DNA of 64,000 nt. Source: CAYPLH01 sp964411505. Its GTDB lineage: Bacteria > Bacillota > Clostridia > CAYPLH01 > DUMO01. Location: assembly GCA_964411505.1 (NCBI GenBank), contig CAYPLH010000006.1:65665-129664 (forward strand), given 5' to 3'. The notes under the pieces are model-generated. The model was not told the origin of the DNA. It saw only the letters and a list, made by a program, of their open reading frames with translations, and ran no database searches. A program made the position numbers and the translations under genes. Of the stretch, positions 44,101-52,896 are shown piece by piece. Position 1 is the stretch's first letter; each line of letters begins with the position of its first letter.

Positions 44101-47100
44101 CATATTAAACATTATGTCGTCAACGCCCCATCCGGTTCTGAAATTTGCCATCTCAATGTCTGAGAAGTATGCATAGCCAGGTTGATCCAATAGCTCAGGT
44201 TCTAAAGTATCATCATAATAGAGCATCTGCCATGCACTGTAAGCAAATGAGCCCGGCTTCTTTGCATATGCGTCCAAAGCCAATTTCTGCAACTGTGGAT
44301 CGCGGTAGACACTAGCGAGCTTAAACAGGCAATTCCTGAAATATCCCAATCCTCCAGCGTCGCCCCATGGAATTACAGTTTCTAAACCCGGTACATAGGT
44401 GTATGCTATAAACTTCCCTGTATTTTTGAGTGACTCATCTTCCCAGAGACTTATGCCGGATACCGACTGGTAGTTTGTTACAACACGAGCTATGTGATGG
44501 AAGCCATACAGATGATAGCTTGCACTCTCATGTGCACTCCCATCAGGTGCTGACCATTCAAGCATTGCCTTTATGTCTGCCTCAATAAAGTTATACATTT
44601 CCACCAGGTCAGATATCTGCTGTGGATCCTCCAGATCACCCATGATTGCGCATATGGCTGAAAAAAGAGCGTCCGTCCTGATCATCCTATGGTTATTTTG
44701 ATAATCATTCTTCCAATATCCATCATTTTGACCTTCTCTTAATGGAGCCCATGCTGCTCTTAGCCTGCTCATATGGTGGAACAATGAATCCCTGATCTGC
44801 ACTCTTTCTTCAGGAGTAAAGGCTTCGTGCGCCCAATCATATGCAAAGCTCACACCCATCATTGTATATGCCGCAGGCATGCTTCCACCCTTTTCATCAA
44901 CTGTAGCATTCATTGAATCCCATGAATCAAATCCTATGACAAAGAACACATAATCACGAATCTTATTTTTTAGTACTTCGTCCTTGGTTATAAGGTACTC
45001 AAGGGCTAGATCCTGAAGCCACCAGTATAGCTGTTGACCAGATTGAGTATTCGATGTCCAGTACGTATCATTCTTTGTTAACCAAGCTGTTCCGTCAGGT
45101 CTGTTACGAGTGCTTGTGCTCAAAGTTTCGTAGAATGCGGCATAGTCCGGATCCTCTGTTCTGCGCATAAGCTCCTCAATTGAAATATCACTTCCAACAA
45201 TCATGTGCGGATGCACTCCTAGCAGCTCCTGCTTGAAGGTAGAATCCGCATAGGTTTTCTTAGGCTCCTTGGTGGTAGCCTCTATAGATGGTCCGTTATC
45301 AGACTCATATCCGTCCAGATCTACCGCCTCAATACGGAAAGTATACTCGGTATTTGCAGTAAGACCAGTAACTTTATAGCTTACTGTTTGCCCCGGCTCC
45401 TCTTCGAAATACTGCGGAGAATACACTGATAAATCAATTTCTCCCGATGGCGCTTCATATATAACATCTGCTTCTGTGACTGGAACCCATTCACCAGATG
45501 CAACTTTTTTGTATACAACATATCCGGCAATGCCCTGCTCAGTTCCTATATGATCCTGTGCAACATCCTTCCAGCTCAGCGTTGCATTGTCATCACTTAA
45601 AGCCGATACGGTAAGATCAATGCCTGATACTGGCCAAATAGGCTTGCCTTCATCAGTCAGCAAAACGGTATAGCTTCCGGTTGCTGTGGCATAGCCATCC
45701 ACCTTTGCGGTTATTTCCACCTCACCAATGTCAGCGTCAGAGGTTACAGTCAGGATTCCTACATTGTCGAATCCTTCCTTACTTCTGATAGAAATTCCGC
45801 TAATTTCTGATGGAATGTACCATTCCACAACCTCTCCTATTATTAGATTTCCCTCAATATCCAGGACCTCTGCCTTAAATTCTACCTCTGTACTCTCTTC
45901 CGGAATCAGAATCATTCCAGTCATTTCCACTACCTCATCCAGACAGCTAATTTCTACTGAATGTGGTTCTGCTTCATTAGTGCTTATCGCTGTGGTAAAA
46001 TCTTTAGTGCTGCTGTTTCCAGCCTGATCTTTTGCAGTTATTCTTAGATAATAATCAGTACCTGGGATAAGTCCCGTCAATGTACATGCTGGCAGTCCAA
46101 CAATCGTTGCAGCCTCCGCAACCTCCTGGGTAAATGCTGCATCGGTAAATACTCTTACATCATAAGCATTTACTGCGATGTTGTCTGTAGCAGCAGTCCA
46201 TGACACTTCAAGGGATGATAGTCCCGGTGCAGTCACTGTTACCTTCGCATCAGCTGGCCAAACCGGATCATCATCATCTTCGATGCTGTAGGAATCGTAC
46301 AAGGCCTTTATATCCTCTGCACTTAGAGCACGGTCATATATTCTAAGCTCATCAGCAGCACCGATCCACGGCGCAATATTTATCCCTAGGTACTTATTGC
46401 TGCCTAAAATCAGTTCGCCTACTATATCCATACCTTCGTAGCCTGTTTTTTTATTCGTATTTATTCCTTGGATGGCATAGGGCTCTCCATTAAAGTAAAT
46501 AATAACATTACATTGTGCGGGGTTATCAGGATTAGACTCAGCATCATAAACAATGGTGTAATAGCGCCATATTCCGTCGCCCATAATGCCAGTGCTCTTT
46601 TGCTCGTCTGTAGGTTGATTGGGATATTTGCTGATTAAACGAGTCTGAACAACACCATTTCCTGGGTTGATATAGAATAAGTTATCAACCGTACTCCCAT
46701 CTTTTCCGTCTAATTGTCCAACAAGCATTTGTTGGGCTACTGACTTACCTTCCGCATACTGTCGTATTGCTACATCCAACCTTGCCCACAGTGTGATTGT
46801 GAAGGATTGATGGGGATTGCCCCACTGGTCAACTACTGCGTTAGGAATACCCACATATTTAGGCTTTTCTCTATACTGCATGGATTCTTCTTCAGTAGCG
46901 TCTTGATCTCCTAACAGTACAGCCTTTCCTACCTTGCCATTGTCATCATATTGGGCTGTCCCCTCTTCTCCATGTACCGAACGATTGGCACCTGTTACAT
47001 AGTATGTTCCATGATTAGATCCCACATGGTCTTCCAGAGTTTCTTCAAAGCTCCAATACCCCACAAGACCTGTTATAAAATCACCCTCGGAAGGGTCTGG

Positions 47101-47592
47101 TTTAACGGTGCTGTCAGTTATGTCTATCGCAAGCTCTGCATTAGCTCCTGCACTAAAATCAAACTCTAGAGTAGTGATTCCTATAGGTCGCGTAGCCAAG
47201 TATTCACTTTTTATTCTGTAAACACTATCTGGCACTGAATAGTATGAATCTAAATCCAGAGTTCCACTCCCATCGCTTACTCCCACTAAGGTATTTCCCT
47301 TAAAGTCGATGGTTACATTAATGTCTTCTCTGGCTCCTTCTTTTTTATCAAAGGATGCCGTTGTTGGCGAGATAATTGAATCTTCAGTCTCTAGGATTCC
47401 AAAATCTGACGAATTAGTAAGCTCATCCGAAGATAATGTATTATCAACTACACCTCCAAGTTCTGAGCTAAAGTCAGGTATCTCTGCCTCCGCGATTGCT
47501 TGCATACCAATGCTTCCAAAGAGAATGACAAATGTCATCATCCATGCAAGCAATCTGCCAAATGATTTCTTTGAAATAAACATTTTACTCAT
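41200..47592 (-). CDS. SLH-anchored multidomain heparinase II/III-like polysaccharide lyase
   Basis: A 2130-residue surface protein. Order: signal peptide (1-35); X2 module (about 70-160; ASFDKKEGAREDINVTIDFK); LamG/concanavalin-like domain (about 174-434; GLVGYWSFEETLEDHVGSN); FN3 (440-535); Ig-like (545-640); FN3 (650-775); catalytic heparinase II/III-like region (about 780-1560) with an alpha/alpha toroid (GSAHESASYHLYGFHH) and beta-sandwich (VNVNHDKPDAQNIFLFFAG); second X2 (1565-1655); Pro-Thr-rich linker (1658-1737); a beta region; and three SLH repeats (1950-2130). SLH domains bind the secondary cell-wall polymer. It probably cleaves uronic-acid polysaccharides by elimination; substrate unknown. 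AAGGAGGG before the ATG. Confidence 0.88.
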   Translation of the reverse strand: MSKMFISKKSFGRLLAWMMTFVILFGSIGMQAIAEAEIPDFSSELGGVVDNTLSSDELTNSSDFGILETEDSIISPTTASFDKKEGAREDINVTIDFKGNTLVGVSDGSGTLDLDSYYSVPDSVYRIKSEYLATRPIGITTLEFDFSAGANAELAIDITDSTVKPDPSEGDFITGLVGYWSFEETLEDHVGSNHGTYYVTGANRSVHGEEGTAQYDDNGKVGKAVLLGDQDATEEESMQYREKPKYVGIPNAVVDQWGNPHQSFTITLWARLDVAIRQYAEGKSVAQQMLVGQLDGKDGSTVDNLFYINPGNGVVQTRLISKYPNQPTDEQKSTGIMGDGIWRYYTIVYDAESNPDNPAQCNVIIYFNGEPYAIQGINTNKKTGYEGMDIVGELILGSNKYLGINIAPWIGAADELRIYDRALSAEDIKALYDSYSIEDDDDPVWPADAKVTVTAPGLSSLEVSWTAATDNIAVNAYDVRVFTDAAFTQEVAEAATIVGLPACTLTGLIPGTDYYLRITAKDQAGNSSTKDFTTAISTNEAEPHSVEISCLDEVVEMTGMILIPEESTEVEFKAEVLDIEGNLIIGEVVEWYIPSEISGISIRSKEGFDNVGILTVTSDADIGEVEITAKVDGYATATGSYTVLLTDEGKPIWPVSGIDLTVSALSDDNATLSWKDVAQDHIGTEQGIAGYVVYKKVASGEWVPVTEADVIYEAPSGEIDLSVYSPQYFEEEPGQTVSYKVTGLTANTEYTFRIEAVDLDGYESDNGPSIEATTKEPKKTYADSTFKQELLGVHPHMIVGSDISIEELMRRTEDPDYAAFYETLSTSTRNRPDGTAWLTKNDTYWTSNTQSGQQLYWWLQDLALEYLITKDEVLKNKIRDYVFFVIGFDSWDSMNATVDEKGGSMPAAYTMMGVSFAYDWAHEAFTPEERVQIRDSLFHHMSRLRAAWAPLREGQNDGYWKNDYQNNHRMIRTDALFSAICAIMGDLEDPQQISDLVEMYNFIEADIKAMLEWSAPDGSAHESASYHLYGFHHIARVVTNYQSVSGISLWEDESLKNTGKFIAYTYVPGLETVIPWGDAGGLGYFRNCLFKLASVYRDPQLQKLALDAYAKKPGSFAYSAWQMLYYDDTLEPELLDQPGYAYFSDIEMANFRTGWGVDDIMFNMKSGPPGGHKSNEWRDNGPTGYVNVNHDKPDAQNIFLFFAGKRWGEYTPKLTNSGVPNRLTKYHNVLLVDGLGQNFETNGGGNPIKDMGDQANMSEYFGTEGYGFATGNAKNAYKVPLSKYDRNIFFIDNRYAVVYDDIAKVSEDGTFEFLFNNQGEWTGDLQNGFINTQGADSLEIHVKMPVEGNFAFNDEFVNSSVDGVKRLGTQLKVWNSAPANGTQFMTVLFPRINGEELPTAPVLTTDSEGSKLIVERPDGKTDIIVVRPEKGTITTQDILANARSMVYTKDDTGINNAVMVKGSSLTQPEGYPDIESSVDVNLKYERLTEASHFKLWVTKPLEDAAEEAELTVSGLNAGKGYTISSATDGETQVYTDAQGMIKLSVDLSQENEISIIPGPEVEDSVIDPATAEFDKKEGARDDIDVTIDFKGNTLVAISNGGTQLDEGEDYIVSDNVCTIKSGYLANQPVGTITLVFTFSAGADLELEITIKDTTPETTPTPTPTPTPTPEQTDEPDPTPTPTPEPTDDPTPTPTPTPTPTPMPEPTDEPAPTPTPTPEPTDDPEPTPTPTPTSDPTPLITLNSNGSARVSASEVSMDNGAASISIDNSTIDSALDIAMTVGEGVKKVVIEPPKNIDTDSYKFNIPAGYVTDDDSSQQFEFNTNIGSVVVPSNMLSDSEIGDAKNVSFDIAAVDNQMLPEEIRKSVGNRPVVKLGVNVDGKNIPWSSDSASVTVSIPYIPAPGEDYEKITIWYIDGNGDMVPVYDGRYDKSTGCVTFSISHFSRFAVAYVDKTFEDLINHEWAKRSIEVLAAKGIIQGTSVTTYNPQANVTRADYTLLLIKTLGLSGKASSGFDDVREDKYYYEAVSIAKELGLVNGIGNNMFAPDAEMTRQDMLTITARALNVLGKLNIDGKAADLSEFSDTSRISPYAVEPIASLVKADLVVGDGSLLNPLGTTTRAEAAVLMYRIYNR
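42388..42620 (-). repeat. Hexanucleotide-rich coding repeat (Pro-Thr linker)
   Basis: Runs of GGCGTT/GGCGTC (plus strand) encode PTPTPTPEPTDDP-type linker between the second X2 module and the pre-SLH region of the lyase. The array is prone to slippage, so linker length may vary between strains. The glycine-rich plus-strand reading of it is an artefact. Confidence 0.85.
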
Positions 47593-47638
47593 AAACCCTC
47601 CTTATTTATTTTATTTATTCCTTTATATATTTTGGAAT

Positions 47639-47700
47639 ATTATAACCACGTTGTTCTTTATTTCACTGCAATATATTCATATGTTTGTATATATTGCAAT
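47639..47700 (-). promoter_or_regulatory. Promoter region of the SLH lyase gene
   Basis: Minus-strand TATAAT at 47639-47644. Upstream, GCAATATATACAAACATATG.. ending ATATATTGC forms an inverted pair and shares GCAATATA-ACAAA with the motif before the second transporter and the dehydrogenase. It may belong to the second AraC regulon, but the spacing to the -10 is longer. Confidence 0.4.
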
Positions 47701-47854
47701 TATTAATAAGCCTTCTCAATGTTAATAATTTTTCATCATAGTCAGCCACGTCAGTTAAAATAAGAAAAGGATATCTATTACAATTCTTTTTAAAAGTTGC
47801 ACTTCTAATTTATTGCGTAAATTTTCTTTTGGAAATGTTGACAAATATGCCGTC

Positions 47855-49192
47855 TTAGCAGCTTACTACCGTTACAATCACCCGCTTGTATCCAGTAAGT
47901 CTCGGTGAACCATTATCTGTTACCTTTAATATAAAGTGAAGCGTTTTAGGCGTTAAGACCAATGGTGCAACAAAGCTTGCTATCTTCTTGTTTGCATTGC
48001 TTACTTCAAAATCCTCGCCATAAGTACCTGCTTCCTTGTAATACATCCACTCATAGGACAGTGTGTCGTCATCAGGGTCAAAGCTGCCTGTAGCGTCCAG
48101 AACCACGGTTTCACCAGAAGACACCGTTCTTTCGAGTGCTCCGTTAACAACCACAACAGGATTATGGTTTGCATCAGTGTATTTTTCAGCCACACACCAA
48201 TCCATCCTTGCAGCAAAGTCGTTCTGAAACTCTTTTCGCCACCTCCACACAGTAGCCTTTTCATCTGTTACAACACCTTCCGATGTAACAACAGTATCTT
48301 TTGCATCTAGCCAAAGATTGTTTGAATGATGGATAAACCTGCCTCCCCAGCTTCCCCAATTTGGATGGGCACAGTTGCTAAGCCCTATAACATGCGAAAC
48401 AAAGAATAAAAATGATGGAGTATCGCCTTCTTTAAGGCAGTTTATACCATTGAATGTGTTTGTTTTCAGTGGATATAGAGCTCCCAACAGACCATGGTTT
48501 GTCTGGACATTTGGTACTACCCAATCAGAGGATGTAAGCTCTTGCATGTCATCGCCCCCTTGGTACATGCCAAGGTAAACCTTTTTACCGGTGCTGCTTT
48601 TATCATAGGCAAGATACATTAATATATCCGGAGCATTACTTAAAATGCTGTCTACACCAATATCCTGTTTGTTTATACAATATATCCGGATTTTTGAGAT
48701 AAACTTGTCAAACTGTTCTTGGCTTCTTGTATACTTAACCTTATGTATCGCTTGAGCAAGATCCACTGCCCCGCCCCATATTGCAAAATTAAGAGTACGC
48801 GGATCTTCTTTGTCAATACACTTTATGATCCATTCAGATGCTTCAGTGTCGTAGCCTGCTCCAACCTTCTCACGAGAGGGATAACCACTTTTAATAATGC
48901 TTAAAAGATATTCCGAAGAGGGAAATCCATTAGCATGCTTTTTAAGGTTATCCAAGACCTGACCATAAGCCTCCACGCGCTCCTTAATAAGATTCGGGTT
49001 AACAGGAGGTTTTCCATACCTTTCAATATGCTTTTTATGCAGACATGTTGCAATAAGACCTTCAACATCAAACATATTGCTGTAGCAAAGAAATCTTATC
49101 ATGGATTGTGCATCATCTGGATCACCACCAATATCTGTAGTTATTATAATCCTCAGCTTATCCGTTTCTTCTGCAGCTATATTTTTTACCAT
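47855..49192 (-). CDS. Sde182-like protein (DUF1593), second copy
   Basis: The 445-residue paralogue of the 28829-30151 gene shares the same start (IIITTDIGGDPDDAQSMIRF), the same central NTFNGINCLKEGDT segment and the same Ig-like C-terminus (VVLDATGSFDPDDDTLSYEW). No signal peptide. It is the last gene of the second LplABC operon, 52 bases after the LplC-type permease, whereas the first copy has its own promoter. Two diverged copies with separate transporters suggest related but different substrates. Confidence 0.87.
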   Translation of the reverse strand: MVKNIAAEETDKLRIIITTDIGGDPDDAQSMIRFLCYSNMFDVEGLIATCLHKKHIERYGKPPVNPNLIKERVEAYGQVLDNLKKHANGFPSSEYLLSIIKSGYPSREKVGAGYDTEASEWIIKCIDKEDPRTLNFAIWGGAVDLAQAIHKVKYTRSQEQFDKFISKIRIYCINKQDIGVDSILSNAPDILMYLAYDKSSTGKKVYLGMYQGGDDMQELTSSDWVVPNVQTNHGLLGALYPLKTNTFNGINCLKEGDTPSFLFFVSHVIGLSNCAHPNWGSWGGRFIHHSNNLWLDAKDTVVTSEGVVTDEKATVWRWRKEFQNDFAARMDWCVAEKYTDANHNPVVVVNGALERTVSSGETVVLDATGSFDPDDDTLSYEWMYYKEAGTYGEDFEVSNANKKIASFVAPLVLTPKTLHFILKVTDNGSPRLTGYKRVIVTVVSC

Positions 49193-49244
49193 ATATACTT
49201 TACTCCCTTCAATGAGTACCTTTTCATAAGTTGCATAACAGGCT

Positions 49245-50126
49245 CTAACCCTTTAACGCGCCTATCATAACACCTTTTACAAAATACTTCTGCAAAAAGG
49301 GGTATACCATCAAAATAGGAACAGTAGCTACCATTATGGTAGCATATTTTATAGTTTCAGCTACTTTATTTTTTTCTATACCAGCCTCTTCTGCAGCCAT
49401 GGCAGCTGTTTGATTCTCAATCAGAATACTCTTTAGAATAAGCTGCAATGGGTACTTCCTTTCGTCCCTTAAGTAGATCATCGCATTAAACCACCCATTC
49501 CAACGACCCACACCATAATATAGGATCATAACTGCAATTACCGGCAATGAAAGTGGTAAAACTATCTTAAACAGAATTGTCCAATCAGATGCACCATCAA
49601 GTTTAGCCGACTCCTCCAGTTCATAGGGTATAGACATGAAAGAAGTTCTCATTATAATGAGATTCCAAGTGCCAATAGCTCCTGGGAGGATCATTACCCA
49701 AAGATTATTATATAGCCCGATATTTCGCATCACCAGATAAGTAGGAATCAGTCCTCCTCCAAAGTACATGGTGACAATAATACCTTTCATAATGATATTT
49801 TTCCAAAAAAACTTCCTCCTTGATAATACATATGCACCTATGGAAGTCATCATAATATTGACAGCAGTTCCTGTTGTCACATAGATTAGCGTGTTTTTAT
49901 AGCCCAGCCATACCTTGGGATTATTCATCACCGCTCTATAAGCTTCTGTAGAAAAACCCAGAGGTGTTACCAACAAACCCGTATAATATTCAAGTGTAGC
50001 GGAGTCACTAAAAGATGCCACCAATACATACCATATTGGGTAAAGCGTAATAAGCATTAACATAAACATTAAAGTATGATTTGTAACATCAAAGATAGTA
50101 CTTCCGATTGTTCTTTTATATTTCAT
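49245..50126 (-). CDS. ABC transporter permease, LplC/YtcP-like (second system)
   Basis: The 293-residue permease has six spans, EAA loop EESAKLDGASDWTILFK and ending KYFVKGVMIGALKG, close to its paralogue at 24812-25693. GGAGGATATAG before the ATG. It follows the LplB-type permease by 10 bases. Confidence 0.92.
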   Translation of the reverse strand: MKYKRTIGSTIFDVTNHTLMFMLMLITLYPIWYVLVASFSDSATLEYYTGLLVTPLGFSTEAYRAVMNNPKVWLGYKNTLIYVTTGTAVNIMMTSIGAYVLSRRKFFWKNIIMKGIIVTMYFGGGLIPTYLVMRNIGLYNNLWVMILPGAIGTWNLIIMRTSFMSIPYELEESAKLDGASDWTILFKIVLPLSLPVIAVMILYYGVGRWNGWFNAMIYLRDERKYPLQLILKSILIENQTAAMAAEEAGIEKNKVAETIKYATIMVATVPILMVYPFLQKYFVKGVMIGALKG

Positions 50127-50136
50127 CTATATCCTC

Positions 50137-51108
50137 CTACCACAAGCTTGTTTCATTTACTTTTCTGCTGACAGTGTTTGCTAAAACCAGTAAGCTAACA
50201 TTTACAAGGGAATTTGTTAAACCGACAGCTGCGCTATAGCTAAAATTGGCCTCCTGCATTCCCCGGCGGTACACATAGGAAGAGATAACGTCAGCAGTTT
50301 CATATGTTAATGGGTTATATAACAGTATAATTTTCTGCGATCCTTCCGCCATCATTTTGCCTATTCTTAAAATTAGCATAATAACTATCATTGGCATGAT
50401 ACCTGGTAATGTGACTGAAATAAATTGCCTCCAACGTCCTGCTCCATCTATTTCTGCGGCTTCATATAGAGCTTGATCTACTCTACTTAATGCAGACATA
50501 TATATAATAGAACTCCATCCAACACCCGCCCATATACCTGTACCCACATACACACTGCGAAAATACTTAGGGTCTAAAAGAAATGGAACTCTTTCAATGC
50601 TCAGAATGGAAAGAATATCATTTATTAGTCCACCATAGGCGAAAAAGTTAGCTATAATTCCGCACAATACCACCATTGATATAAAATGAGGCATATAGGT
50701 GATGGTCTGCACTATTCTTTTAAATTTACTGCTTCTTATTTCATTCAGCAGTAGTGCCAAAATTATGGGAGCTGGAAATCCAAATATCAGCTGGTATAGG
50801 TTAATCATAAAAGTATTTCTTACTATTCTAAAAAGATAAATATCACTAAAGAATCTTTGGAAATTTCGCAGCCCTATCCACTTGCTATTTGTAATACCCA
50901 TAAAAGGAGAATAATCTTTAAAGACTATGACTATCCCAAACATAGGTAAATAATCAAAAATGATGTAATACAATACCACCGGAATTGCCATCAGGATGAG
51001 GACTTTGTTTAAAACAAAGTCCTTCCTGATTTCCTGCCATACCGTTGTTTTTTTTGCTGGTAACTTTTCTGCTTTAGTTGTCATTACTTGACTTGTATTA
51101 TTGTTCAT
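50137..51108 (-). CDS. ABC transporter permease, LplB/YteP-like (second system)
   Basis: The 323-residue permease has the EAA-type loop YEAAEIDGAGRWRQF and LplB-family ending SRKVNETSLW. It has the same length as its paralogue at 25709-26680 and the same order in the operon, which points to duplication of a whole transporter set followed by divergence. Confidence 0.92.
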   Translation of the reverse strand: MNNNTSQVMTTKAEKLPAKKTTVWQEIRKDFVLNKVLILMAIPVVLYYIIFDYLPMFGIVIVFKDYSPFMGITNSKWIGLRNFQRFFSDIYLFRIVRNTFMINLYQLIFGFPAPIILALLLNEIRSSKFKRIVQTITYMPHFISMVVLCGIIANFFAYGGLINDILSILSIERVPFLLDPKYFRSVYVGTGIWAGVGWSSIIYMSALSRVDQALYEAAEIDGAGRWRQFISVTLPGIMPMIVIMLILRIGKMMAEGSQKIILLYNPLTYETADVISSYVYRRGMQEANFSYSAAVGLTNSLVNVSLLVLANTVSRKVNETSLW

Positions 51109-51127
51109 ACTGTTTCACCTATCGTTG

Positions 51128-52765
51128 TTATTGTAAATACTGATAATAGCCTAATTGTCTTAGTAAAATAGCTTCTTCAATTCTCATATCCTTTAATTTT
51201 TGGATATATTGATCAAAGTTAGATAATGGTTCCTGACCGCTTACGAATTTAAGAAACATTTCTGCAATATATGTTCTTATTGGAGTAATTATGTCAGTAT
51301 ATTGGGCATTTTGATCATCTGTCATTTTGTTTTTAGCTGAGTTTTTATTCTTTATATAATCTTCTGCATGGATATTCCAGGCTCTATTAGATTCTCTTTG
51401 TTCTTCAGACAAACTCATTGCAGCTCCAAAATCCGGGTGAAGCGTATATGAGCCCCAACTTGACCCACGTGCATATTTCATAAGAACCTCAGTGTAAGGT
51501 CTGTCATCAGGATCATTTACTACCTTATCAGTAAACTCTAGCTTTCCATCTGCATTCTTCTGGTAAGATTCTCCTTCAATTCCAAAGGAGTAGAGAACAC
51601 TGCCTTCAGGTGTATAACCATAATCTAAAAACATAACTGATTCTTTAACATGTTTATTAGTGCTGGAGATACACAAACATTTTCCACTTAAAGATGAAAT
51701 TTTTCCAGTATAAAGGAATAAGTTTTTATCTCCTTCTTTTAATACAGGGTAAGGCACAGGGCGCATTTGAAATGTGGGTTTTAACTCCTTCCCTTGCAGG
51801 GATAACCTGGTGTTAGCAACTGCCGATACCTCTATGGCTCCACTTTTGCCATTAACAAAGTCAGCTTCTTGCTGTGCTACAGTAGACATAGGAGAATCTT
51901 TAGAGATCAGCCCTTCAGAGTACCACTTATGCAAAGTTTGGAGGTAATCCTTATAGACCGCTTCGTAAGGTCCGAATTTAATTGTATCACCATCCAAATA
52001 AAATGGCGCTTTGTTCCTAGTAAAGATACCATAGGCACCTGATATGCAACCCAAAAAACCACTTTGTATTTCAAGTTTCAAAGCCAGTGGTCTTTCTGCA
52101 CCTTTTTGCTCTTTGAAAGCTGTTAACATCTTATACCAGTCATCAATAGTTACAGGCGCATCCATTCCTAACTCATCCAACCAGTCTCCTCTGACCGAAA
52201 GACCTCGAATAGTGAGAACCTGCAAATCTGTATTTACATAGGGAAGGTTAAGATATTCGCCATTCACCGTAGAAATCTCTTTCCCAATATCCTCAGGGTA
52301 TTCTTTTAACAGCTTATTAAAGTTAGGTGCATACTCTTCAAGATAATCATTTAATGCAATTATAATACCTTCAGCTTTCGCTTTATTGATGCCACCAGGA
52401 TATTTACCAAAGTTATCTTCTATAATATCTGGAACATCTCTTGCAGCTAGCATGAGGTTTAACGTCTGACCTTCATCCGCAGTTGGTGCGTTGATGTGCT
52501 CAAATTTGATATTTGTTCTTCTTTCTAGTTCTTTGAACAGCTCAGTCTCACCATTATTGTTTAATCCTGTTCCTGTCGCTCCGAAAGTTGCAAAATATCT
52601 TAAGGTAATTTGCTCTTTTAACGGAAAAGCTAGTTTTTCATCTGTCGTAGAAGATAAATCGGATGGTTGATTTGAGTTTTGCGCCGGAACAACACATCCT
52701 CCCAATAAAGATATCATTACTGCCACAGACAATACTAAGGAAATCAACTTCAACTTCTTACTCAT
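51128..52765 (-). CDS. Extracellular solute-binding lipoprotein (LplA/YtcQ-like, second system)
   Basis: The 545-residue lipoprotein has lipobox SLLGGC with the modified cysteine at residue 24. The mature part follows the LplA-type large binding-protein pattern (LSVRGDWLDELGMDAPVTID, FLDYGYTPEGSVLYSFG, KFVSGQEPLSNFDQYIQKL). It opens the second transporter operon. GAGGAGGAAT before the ATG. The promoter at 52822-52880 has a TATAAT and a motif shared with the dehydrogenase promoter. Confidence 0.92.
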   Translation of the reverse strand: MSKKLKLISLVLSVAVMISLLGGCVVPAQNSNQPSDLSSTTDEKLAFPLKEQITLRYFATFGATGTGLNNNGETELFKELERRTNIKFEHINAPTADEGQTLNLMLAARDVPDIIEDNFGKYPGGINKAKAEGIIIALNDYLEEYAPNFNKLLKEYPEDIGKEISTVNGEYLNLPYVNTDLQVLTIRGLSVRGDWLDELGMDAPVTIDDWYKMLTAFKEQKGAERPLALKLEIQSGFLGCISGAYGIFTRNKAPFYLDGDTIKFGPYEAVYKDYLQTLHKWYSEGLISKDSPMSTVAQQEADFVNGKSGAIEVSAVANTRLSLQGKELKPTFQMRPVPYPVLKEGDKNLFLYTGKISSLSGKCLCISSTNKHVKESVMFLDYGYTPEGSVLYSFGIEGESYQKNADGKLEFTDKVVNDPDDRPYTEVLMKYARGSSWGSYTLHPDFGAAMSLSEEQRESNRAWNIHAEDYIKNKNSAKNKMTDDQNAQYTDIITPIRTYIAEMFLKFVSGQEPLSNFDQYIQKLKDMRIEEAILLRQLGYYQYLQ

Positions 52766-52821
52766 ACATATTCCTCCTCATTTTTTAGATTTGTTGGATT
52801 GATTGTATTTAAGATGCTTTT

Positions 52822-52885
52822 ATTATAAGAATAACTTTACTTTTTGTATATTGCTTTTTTTTGTTTTTAACTATCAAATGTATAG
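52822..52885 (-). promoter_or_regulatory. Second-regulon promoter, copy 1 (before binding-protein gene 2)
   Basis: Minus strand: CTATACATTTGATAGT, then AAAGCAATATACAAA, then TATAAT at 52822-52827 about 15 bases on. The same spaced pattern lies before the dehydrogenase gene at 54114-54176. No clear -35 box, which suggests activator dependence. Confidence 0.6.
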
Positions 52886-52896
52886 ATTTATGCCTC

